From an uncultured Chloroflexota bacterium (lineage in GTDB: Bacteria > Chloroflexota > Limnocylindria > Limnocylindrales > Limnocylindraceae), in the NCBI GenBank assembly GCA_937864085.1, contig CALMIH010000138.1, positions 1-13,761 on the forward strand: a stretch of 13,761 nt of DNA, written 5' to 3'. Under the pieces are notes generated by a model. That model was not told the origin of the DNA. It was given only the letters and a program-made list of their open reading frames with translations, and ran no database searches. Positions 1 to 5,774 of the stretch are shown here, one piece after another. Both the position numbers and the translations under genes were made by a program. Each line of letters opens with the position of its first letter. Position 1 is the first letter of the stretch.

Positions 1-116
1 ATCAGTAGCAAGATCGTTGAGGATGTGATGCCATATCCCATCCCAAGTGCGCCATCTACAAGCTGTGCCGCAAAGCCGGCTACGGCTAGGAGTGCGAGTT
101 GGACGAGCCCTTCCAT
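1..116 (-). CDS. TauE/SafE-family membrane transporter, N-terminal fragment (cut by window edge)
   Basis: Only the first 38 codons lie in the window; the rest runs off the left edge. From an ATG at 116 on the minus strand the reading gives a hydrophobic N-terminus, then QLVDGALGMGYGITSST (residues 18-34) and more leucines. This Gln-Leu-Val/Ile-Asp-Gly-(Ala/Ser)-Leu-Gly-Met-Gly-Tyr-Gly pattern in the first membrane segment is typical of TauE/SafE (DUF81) permeases, a family tied to export of sulfite or sulfoacetate and to movement of other sulfur anions. It diverges from the sulfotransferase and sits beside sulfate-activation genes, so movement of sulfate or sulfite is a sensible guess. Substrate and direction cannot be read from the fragment. 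No clear SD lies before the ATG, and other upstream starts in frame are possible. Confidence 0.72.
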   Translation of the reverse strand, partial: MEGLVQLALLAVAGFAAQLVDGALGMGYGITSSTILLL

Positions 117-184
117 CAGGCTGACAACGTTCGTCGTGACGCGAGGCTTTTCGTAATGTGCATGGGTGCAGCATACTTGCCGTC
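117..184. promoter_or_regulatory. divergent intergenic region between transporter and sulfotransferase
   Basis: This 68-base gap must hold both divergent promoters. The rightward -10 (172-177) is listed separately. For the leftward gene the best I can find is AACGTT (126-131, palindromic), ending nine bases before the ATG at 116, which is weak. Neither start has an SD sequence in front. Confidence 0.4.
172..177 (+). promoter_or_regulatory. -10 box for leaderless sulfotransferase transcript
   Basis: CATACT is followed by seven bases and then ATG at 185, which puts the expected transcription start on or next to the A of the start codon. There is no SD and no good -35 (TTTTCG at 148-153 is poor). 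The box is the main reason for choosing 185 over the in-frame GTG at 158. Confidence 0.5.
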
Positions 185-1450
185 ATGGGAGAGGCGGCGC
201 ATCTGGTCACGCGTGAGGGAGGGGCGGCGGTTCAGTCGCTCCCTGAGGGCGGCGTGCTCCTGCACATTGGACCCCCAAAGACTGGGACGAGTGCACTGCA
301 AGGTGCCTGTCACGCCTGCCGCGATGAGATGCGCGCACAAGGAGTTCGTTATGCGGGCCGCACGCAGCAGACGGGAAGCGCAGCATATGCGGTCCTTGGG
401 CGCCAGCATCCAACACTTGGCGAGGCGCCATCAGCGCATCACTGGAAGCGACTTGTCAGTGAGGTTCGCGCTGCAAAGGAGCCCCGCATCTTCATCTCAA
501 GCGAATTCTTCGCTGGCGCAGATGATGCGCACGCGGCTCGAATCGTCGAGGAGCTTGGTGGTGATCGCGTGCATGTCGCCTTAACGCTCCGTCCTGTTTC
601 ACGAATCCTCGCTTCGCGCTGGCAGCAGAATGTGCAGGAGGGGGCTCGCTACTCGTTTGATCAGTGGCTGCACTGGGTCTTTGAGCAGCCGAGTGAGGGG
701 AAGGGTGCAACCTTCTGGTCGCGTCAGCGACACGACCGCCTTGCCGCCCGTTGGGCATCGATCGTTGGACCAGAGCGACTCAGCGTGGTGATGGTCGACG
801 AACAGAACAAGTCGGCGATCTACCAGGCATTTGAGGCGCTTCTTAGCCTTCAAACAGGAACACTCAAACCGCAGAACGACACAGCAAACCGGTCCATGAC
901 CACAGAAGAGATTGAACTGATCCGCGCGCTAAATCAGCGTTTTGCTGAGGCTGGTATCCCACGGCCGCTCCTCTACAAGATGATCGAGCGCGGAACCGCG
1001 CTATACATGAAAGGTCGAACGGTGCGATCAGACGAACCGAAACAGCAGACACCGAGCTGGGCGATCAAGCGTGCTGATGCAATCGGCTGGGAGAGCGCAG
1101 CGGCGATTCGGGCCCTTGGGGTACAGGTGATCGGCCGCCTTGATGCACTGGGTGGTTCAACGCCAAGGGGCGAGTCAGCCGCGTCGGTCCCGCCGCTCAC
1201 GAGCGACAGCGCAAGCGATCGTGCTGCCACGGATCGCCGCGTTCCTGAGGAGGTTGCGACTCAGGCCGCGATGGGGATGCTCTACGCGAGCGGCGCAGCG
1301 CTCAAGGATGGATCTGGTCGCCCTGGCATTGACGTGAGGGTGGAGCCTCAAGTCCTACAGCGAGTCCACACGATTGACCTACTGCGCGTTGTTGCTCAGC
1401 GCCTGCTCTGGTCGGTCACCTCTCGCATCAAAAAGATTTCGCGCCGCTAG
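185..1450 (+). CDS. PAPS-dependent sulfotransferase-like protein
   Basis: 421 residues from ATG 185. Residues 27-39, HIGPPKTGTSALQ, form the PAPS-binding loop (5'-phosphosulfate-binding motif, PKTGTS) of sulfotransferases. Residues 135-146, LRPVSRILASRW, have the Arg/Ser spacing of the 3'-phosphate-binding segment. The likely reaction is transfer of sulfate from PAPS to a hydroxyl or amino group, releasing PAP. The acceptor is unknown; a glycan or lipid is typical of such bacterial enzymes. No signal peptide is evident, so it should act in the cytoplasm. Residues about 325-385 are Ser/Ala/Pro-rich and likely disordered, and the last 25 residues (397-421) form a basic, possibly membrane-touching helix. 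PAPS synthesis and PAP removal genes follow directly, which supports the call. A GTG at 158 would add nine residues. It ends one base from convergent cysC. Confidence 0.78.
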   Translation: MGEAAHLVTREGGAAVQSLPEGGVLLHIGPPKTGTSALQGACHACRDEMRAQGVRYAGRTQQTGSAAYAVLGRQHPTLGEAPSAHHWKRLVSEVRAAKEPRIFISSEFFAGADDAHAARIVEELGGDRVHVALTLRPVSRILASRWQQNVQEGARYSFDQWLHWVFEQPSEGKGATFWSRQRHDRLAARWASIVGPERLSVVMVDEQNKSAIYQAFEALLSLQTGTLKPQNDTANRSMTTEEIELIRALNQRFAEAGIPRPLLYKMIERGTALYMKGRTVRSDEPKQQTPSWAIKRADAIGWESAAAIRALGVQVIGRLDALGGSTPRGESAASVPPLTSDSASDRAATDRRVPEEVATQAAMGMLYASGAALKDGSGRPGIDVRVEPQVLQRVHTIDLLRVVAQRLLWSVTSRIKKISRR

Positions 1451-1451
1451 A

Positions 1452-2651
1452 TCAGCCAGCAGACTTCTTCAGCAACTCCTTCACCAACGTTGCCGCTTCA
1501 TATGCGCTCACAGCGGAGGCGTCGATAACAAGGTCTGCGTCGTCTGGAGCCTCATACGGTGAAGAGATTCCGGTGAAGTCGCTGATCTTTCCAGCACGTG
1601 CCTTCGCATAGAGTCCTTTCCGGTCTCGCTGCTCACAGACCTCGAGCGGTGTGCTGATGTGCACGAGGAGAAATGGGAGGCCCACCGCGGCCTTGCGAGC
1701 AAGCGCGCGCCCTTCTGCAAACGGCGCAATTGGTGCCGCAATCGCAATGCCACCTGCGCGGGCAAGTTCAGCTGCCGCGGCTCCGAGGCGCTGCACGTTT
1801 GTGTTGCGCGAGGCTCGGTCAAAGCCAAGACCTGCGGAGATGCTGCGCCGCATCGCATCGCCATCGAGAAGCGCAACGCCACGAGCCCCTTCATCCCTGA
1901 GAAGCTCGGCGAGTGCCGCTGCGACCGTGGACTTCCCAGACCCTGAGAGGCCGGTAAAGAGGACTACCGCCCCCTTCCCCCACGCGGTGTTTCGCGCTTG
2001 CTCAATCTCTTGTGCGGAACCCACGGGGTACCCGGTCGGGGCATTGGCGGGGTACCGCTCTGCGCCAGTCACGACCTCAGTTGCACCGTAGGCGCGCGCA
2101 AGATCTTCGGGGTTGAGATCGCCTTTCGGCCATGGCACTGCAAGCGGCGTGATCTGACACGTTGGGAGCGAGCCCTGCAACTCTTTCTCGGCGGATGTGA
2201 TTGAACGCAGCAGACCAGATGGCTGAACCTCACCATCTGGCGCGGGCGTGCGAGATACAAGTGCGCAGAGCAAGATGCGCTTCGCATCTATCTCGTTCGC
2301 ACGCGTGATGAGCGAGTTCAACTCTGCAATTGAGGGTGGGAGGTATGCGATCAGTGCGATAGTCGAAGCGGCAACTCCCGTGACGCTTGACACATGTCGA
2401 CGCAACTCTTGACTCCAGGCGAGGCCAACTCCAGTCGCAAGCGGTCGTACGTGCGTAACCTCGGTGGCCGAGAGCTCACTGAGTGGCGTGTTCTCTTCAT
2501 CGCAGAGTAGAACAGTAGTTTCGTTGCCGAGGTAACGGTGGAGTGCGCTGCTCGGCTGCGCGCCGAGGCGCACCAGCTCCAACAGGTCAACCCCCGCTGA
2601 ATCAAGGACGACGTGCGCTGGGCTCCCTTCACGGCGCTGCTCTTCTCGCAT
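1452..2651 (-). CDS. cysC: adenylylsulfate kinase with degenerate ATP-sulfurylase-like N-terminal domain
   Basis: 399 residues; plain CysC is about 200. Residues 225-399 are a full APS kinase: P-loop GLSGSGKST (234-242), LLDGDAMR (261-268), GFDRASRNTNVQRLG (276-290), and GLYAKARAGKISDFTGI (346-362) with SPYEAP after it. It phosphorylates APS to PAPS with ATP. One family residue differs: the usual RDPKG is RDRKG (342-346). Residues about 15-210 follow ATP sulfurylase (Sat) in order, but the active-site stretches are lost: the QTRNPxHRAHE segment reads IAYLPPSIAEL (101-111) and the GRDH segment reads GAER (196-199). The domain is thus probably non-catalytic, serving in regulation or in binding a partner; real sulfurylase activity is supplied by CysDN next door. 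Start ATG 2651 fits a leaderless -10. Divergent from cysQ. Confidence 0.92.
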   Translation of the reverse strand: MREEQRREGSPAHVVLDSAGVDLLELVRLGAQPSSALHRYLGNETTVLLCDEENTPLSELSATEVTHVRPLATGVGLAWSQELRRHVSSVTGVAASTIALIAYLPPSIAELNSLITRANEIDAKRILLCALVSRTPAPDGEVQPSGLLRSITSAEKELQGSLPTCQITPLAVPWPKGDLNPEDLARAYGATEVVTGAERYPANAPTGYPVGSAQEIEQARNTAWGKGAVVLFTGLSGSGKSTVAAALAELLRDEGARGVALLDGDAMRRSISAGLGFDRASRNTNVQRLGAAAAELARAGGIAIAAPIAPFAEGRALARKAAVGLPFLLVHISTPLEVCEQRDRKGLYAKARAGKISDFTGISSPYEAPDDADLVIDASAVSAYEAATLVKELLKKSAG

Positions 2652-2657
2652 GCTGTC

Positions 2658-2663
2658 AGATTA
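2658..2663 (-). promoter_or_regulatory. -10 box for leaderless cysC transcript
   Basis: On the minus strand TAATCT is followed by six bases (gacagc) and the ATG at 2651, so transcription should begin at the start codon. There is no convincing -35, and that region would fall inside the cysQ coding sequence. It lies six bases from the opposing cysQ -10 box. Confidence 0.6.
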
Positions 2664-2668
2664 CCCCC

Positions 2669-2674
2669 TAACCT
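2669..2674 (+). promoter_or_regulatory. -10 box for near-leaderless cysQ transcript
   Basis: TAACCT is followed by eight bases and then ATG 2683 (a second ATG follows at 2686). The expected start is within two bases of the codon. No SD is present. The -35 region would fall across the start of cysC. Confidence 0.5.
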
Positions 2675-2682
2675 GACCCCTG

Positions 2683-3510
2683 ATGATGAGAAGCCAGTCC
2701 GACGCAGAGATTGCAATCCAGGCAGCCTCCCTCGCAGGTGAGCTGCTGCTACAGCTCCGCCAGGGTGCAGCAACGGATGCAGCCACAGGCTCCGAAGCAC
2801 TTCGGACTGCAGGGGACCGCGATGCTAATCGCGCAATCTTGGAGCTGCTGACGAACGAACGACCAGACGACAGTCTCCTCTCAGAAGAGGCGGCAGATGA
2901 TCCACGCCGACTCATCGCCGACCGCGTCTGGATCATTGACCCTCTTGACGGCACACGCGAGTTTGGCGAACGAGATACCGCTGGTGTCTGGCGTGACGAC
3001 TTCGCCGTGCACGTTGCGCTCTGGGAGCGTGGACAAGGACTGACGCTCGGCGTTGTGGCGCTCCCTGCGCGTGGCGTGATCTACAGCAGCGACGCACCGC
3101 CAGCGGTTCCCCCAAGCCCAATAGGCCCACTGCGCATTGCGGTGAGTCGCACACGGCCGCCAAGCTTTATTGCGGCACTCGAGTCATCGGGTAACGCCAC
3201 ACTTCTGCCGATGGGATCGGCTGGCGTGAAAGTGATGTCGGTGGTGAGCGGCGAAGCTGACGCTTACATTCATGCTGGCGGGCAGTATCAGTGGGACTCG
3301 GCGGCGCCAGTCGCGGTGGCTCTGGCGGCAGGTCTCGTGGCGACACGGTTGGACGGCTCTCCGCTCAGATACAACGTTCCAGAGCTCCTCCTGCCAGACC
3401 TTGTGGTCTGCCACCCAGATCGCGCCGACGAGGTGCGTCTACTCCTTGATGCGGCGGGCTACGGTCCCGACGGTGCGAGCAGCGCAGGTGCGGCAGAATC
3501 AGCGGGATGA
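2683..3510 (+). CDS. cysQ: CysQ-type 3'(2'),5'-bisphosphate nucleotidase (inositol monophosphatase family)
   Basis: 275 residues, normal for the family. Metal-binding motifs appear in order: Glu pair in LLSEEA (65-70), DPLDGTREF (86-94) and YQWDSAAPVAVALAAG (202-217), with Asp205 as the third metal ligand. The IIDPLDGTREF form with a Trp-Asp-x-Ala-Ala C-terminal motif favours CysQ over inositol phosphatases. It should hydrolyse PAP to AMP, removing the product left by PAPS-dependent sulfotransferase or reductase, and may also act on PAPS. It is the first gene of cysQ-cysD-cysN, with seven bases between its stop and the first possible cysD ATG. The start is 2683 or the adjacent ATG 2686. A general inositol-phosphate phosphatase is the alternative, but the gene neighbours argue against it. 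Confidence 0.88.
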   Translation: MMRSQSDAEIAIQAASLAGELLLQLRQGAATDAATGSEALRTAGDRDANRAILELLTNERPDDSLLSEEAADDPRRLIADRVWIIDPLDGTREFGERDTAGVWRDDFAVHVALWERGQGLTLGVVALPARGVIYSSDAPPAVPPSPIGPLRIAVSRTRPPSFIAALESSGNATLLPMGSAGVKVMSVVSGEADAYIHAGGQYQWDSAAPVAVALAAGLVATRLDGSPLRYNVPELLLPDLVVCHPDRADEVRLLLDAAGYGPDGASSAGAAESAG

Positions 3511-3514
3511 GGAG
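3509..3514 (+). promoter_or_regulatory. Shine-Dalgarno for cysD
   Basis: GAGGAG overlaps the cysQ stop codon and lies six bases before ATG 3521, but only three bases before ATG 3518, so 3521 is favoured. It contrasts with first genes of operons here, which lack an SD. Confidence 0.65.
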
Positions 3515-3520
3515 CGCATG

Positions 3521-4423
3521 ATGAAGAGCCACGTAATGAGCCAGCTCGCCGCATTGGAGGCGGAGAGTATCCATATCTTCCGCGAGGTTGCTGCGGAGAT
3601 GGAGCGTCCCTGCCTCCTCTTCTCTGGCGGGAAGGACTCTATCGTCATGTTGCATGTGGCGCGCAAGGCGTTTGCCCCCGCGCCGATCCCGTTCCCGGTG
3701 ATGCACGTAGACACCGGACTCAACTTTGCCGAAGTGATTGCATTTCGCGATCGCTGGGCGGCGCAGCTCGGCCTGCGGCTCGTTGTTGCCTCCGTACAAG
3801 ATGCGATTGAGCGCGGCGTGGTTAAAGAGGAGCCGAACGGCTCACGTAACCGCATCCAGACGCCAGTGTTACTAGAGGCCGCTGCGCGTGAAAAATTTGA
3901 TGCGCTCTTCGGCGGCGGTCGCCGCGACGAAGAGAAGGCCCGTGCCAAGGAGCGCGTCTTCTCCTTCCGCGATGAGTTCGGTCAGTGGGATCCGAAGAAT
4001 CAACGCCCAGAGATCTGGAGTCTCTATAACGGCAGGGTCTTTCCGGGCGAGAGTATTCGCGTCTTCCCCCTCTCTAACTGGACCGAGTTAGACATCTGGT
4101 CGTACATCGCCGAAGAGGAAATTGAGATTCCGTCGCTCTACCTTGCATCTGAGCGCGAGGTAGTGGAGCGCGACGGCATGCTCTACGCCGTCAACGAATT
4201 CGTTGTGCTGAAGTCTGGCGAGACGTCGCAGAAGATGAGCGTGCGATATCGCACCATGGGCGACGCGAACCTTACCGCGGCGGTGGAGTCCGTTGCTGAC
4301 ACGGTGGCAAAGGTTGTGGAAGAGATTGCAGCGGCGCGCATCACAGAGCGTGGCGCAACACGTGGCGATGACAAGGTCTCTGAGGCGGCGATGGAAGATC
4401 GGAAGAAGGAGGGCTACTTCTGA
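3521..4423 (+). CDS. cysD: sulfate adenylyltransferase small subunit
   Basis: 300 residues, against about 302 for E. coli CysD. It is a PP-loop ATP pyrophosphatase with SGGKDS at 35-40, then MHVDTGLNF (61-69), the RDEEKARAKERVFSFRD block, PLSNWTELDIWSYI, and the family C-terminus AAMEDRKKEGYF. With CysN it makes APS and pyrophosphate from sulfate and ATP in the cytoplasm. The open frame runs upstream into cysQ (to 3272), but that part overlaps cysQ and lies outside the family, so the start is set at the ATG pair 3518/3521; 3521 has the better SD spacing. Its TGA stop overlaps the cysN ATG by one base, pointing to translational coupling of the two subunits. Confidence 0.95.
   Translation: MKSHVMSQLAALEAESIHIFREVAAEMERPCLLFSGGKDSIVMLHVARKAFAPAPIPFPVMHVDTGLNFAEVIAFRDRWAAQLGLRLVVASVQDAIERGVVKEEPNGSRNRIQTPVLLEAAAREKFDALFGGGRRDEEKARAKERVFSFRDEFGQWDPKNQRPEIWSLYNGRVFPGESIRVFPLSNWTELDIWSYIAEEEIEIPSLYLASEREVVERDGMLYAVNEFVVLKSGETSQKMSVRYRTMGDANLTAAVESVADTVAKVVEEIAAARITERGATRGDDKVSEAAMEDRKKEGYF
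4406..4413 (+). promoter_or_regulatory. Shine-Dalgarno for cysN
   Basis: AAGGAGGG, a near-perfect match to the anti-SD, lies nine bases before ATG 4423, inside the end of cysD. Confidence 0.75.
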
Positions 4424-5688
4424 TGGAGGCTGATCTTCTCCGATTCGCAACCGCCGGCTCTGTTGACGATGGGAAGAGCACGCTAATTGGGCGACTCCTC
4501 TTTGATTCAAAGTCGCTCTTCTCGGATCAGCTCGAATCCGTGGAGCGCGTCAGCCGTGAGCGTGGCCACGAGTACACCGACCTCTCGCTCCTTACAGATG
4601 GCCTACGCGCCGAACGCGAGCAGGGGATCACCATTGACGTTGCGTATCGCTACTTCGCCACACCACGCCGCAAGTTCATCATTGCGGACACACCTGGCCA
4701 CATTCAGTACACCCGCAACATGGTCACTGGAGCCTCCACCGCTGACGTCGCACTCGTTCTGGTTGATGCCCGCAAGGGGATGACGGAGCAGAGCCGACGC
4801 CACGCGTTTATTGCCACACTGCTCGGCGTGCCGCACATGGTGGTCTGCGTCAACAAGATGGACCTTGTTGACTGGTCGGAAGAGGTCTTTGAAAACATTC
4901 GCCGCGAGTTCACTGAGTTTGCCGCGCGACTCCGACTGCGTGATCTCACCTTCATCCCGCTCTCTGCCCTGAGTGGTGACAATGTGGTGACGCGATCAGA
5001 GAAGATGATTTGGTTTGACGGCGCGCCGCTACTGAGCCACCTTGAGCGACTCCATGTTGCGAGCGACCGAAATCTTGTGGACGTCCGCTTCCCCGTGCAG
5101 TACGTGGTGCGCCCACAGTCGCACGAGAACCGTGACTATCGTGGATACGCAGGGACGATTGCCTCTGGCGTGCTGAAGCCCGGTGACCGTATCCGCGCCC
5201 TCCCCGCTGGTCTCGAGACCGAGATCGCGTCAATTGAGACCGCAGATGGCCCGGTGAGCGAGGCGTACCCGCCGATGGCGGTGACGATCACGTTGAAGGA
5301 TGAGATTGATATCAGCCGTGGCGACATGCTCTGCCGCCCAAATAACGTTCCGGCAGTGATGCAAGACATTGATGCGCAGGTCTGCTGGATGGATGAGAGC
5401 GCGCCACTCACCGCAGGAAAGACCTACGCGATCAAGCACACCACGCGCTGGGCTCGCGCGGTGGTGAAGCAGATCGACTACCGCATCGACATCAATACGC
5501 TCCATCGCGTGGAGGGAGTTGAGGGCCTCACCCTCAACGAGATCGGCCGCATCCGCCTCCGCTCCACGAAGCCACTCTTCGTTGACCCCTACCTCTCTAA
5601 TCGCCAGACCGGCGCCTTCATCCTCGTGGACGAGTCCACCAACCGCACCGTGGCGGCGGGGATGATCGTGCGCGAATCAGGGAGCTAG
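4423..5688 (+). CDS. cysN: sulfate adenylyltransferase large subunit (GTPase)
   Basis: 421 residues; E. coli CysN has 475, and shorter forms are common. It is an EF-Tu-like GTPase: G1 GSVDDGKST (12-20), G2 around REQGITIDVAYRYF (65-78), G3 DTPGH (89-93), G4 NKMD (144-147), then two beta-barrel domains ending in the CysN signature DPYLSNRQTGAFILVDE. GTP hydrolysis drives APS formation by CysD. There is no fused APS kinase domain at the C-terminus (as in NodQ/CysNC); that function is on the separate minus-strand cysC. It is the last gene of cysQDN. I see no hairpin with a T-tract after the stop. Confidence 0.96.
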   Translation: MEADLLRFATAGSVDDGKSTLIGRLLFDSKSLFSDQLESVERVSRERGHEYTDLSLLTDGLRAEREQGITIDVAYRYFATPRRKFIIADTPGHIQYTRNMVTGASTADVALVLVDARKGMTEQSRRHAFIATLLGVPHMVVCVNKMDLVDWSEEVFENIRREFTEFAARLRLRDLTFIPLSALSGDNVVTRSEKMIWFDGAPLLSHLERLHVASDRNLVDVRFPVQYVVRPQSHENRDYRGYAGTIASGVLKPGDRIRALPAGLETEIASIETADGPVSEAYPPMAVTITLKDEIDISRGDMLCRPNNVPAVMQDIDAQVCWMDESAPLTAGKTYAIKHTTRWARAVVKQIDYRIDINTLHRVEGVEGLTLNEIGRIRLRSTKPLFVDPYLSNRQTGAFILVDESTNRTVAAGMIVRESGS

Positions 5689-5774
5689 CTGGGCAGATTT
5701 CGCGACAACGCTAACCCCAGGCGGCCAGGATCACGCCCTCTGCGCGCGTGTCGCCGCTCCCTCACAATCAGGGG
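5689..5774. other. intergenic region after cysN
   Basis: 86 bases. It carries no recognisable intrinsic terminator. The only candidate signal is the -10 box at 5763-5768 for the next gene. Confidence 0.4.
5763..5768 (+). promoter_or_regulatory. -10 box for leaderless serine hydrolase transcript
   Basis: CACAAT is followed by six bases (cagggg) and ATG 5775. The G-run touches the start codon, too close to serve as an SD. This supports 5775 over the in-frame GTG at 5748, which would place nine non-family residues before the signal peptide. Confidence 0.5.

Noticed and set aside
99..584. 161-codon plus-strand open frame at the left edge
   Set aside because: It overlaps the sulfotransferase in another frame, and its composition is Arg/Ser-rich without a motif.
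3272..3517. N-terminal extension of cysD into cysQ
   Set aside because: These codons overlap cysQ in another frame and exceed the family length; the SD at 3509-3514 marks the real start.
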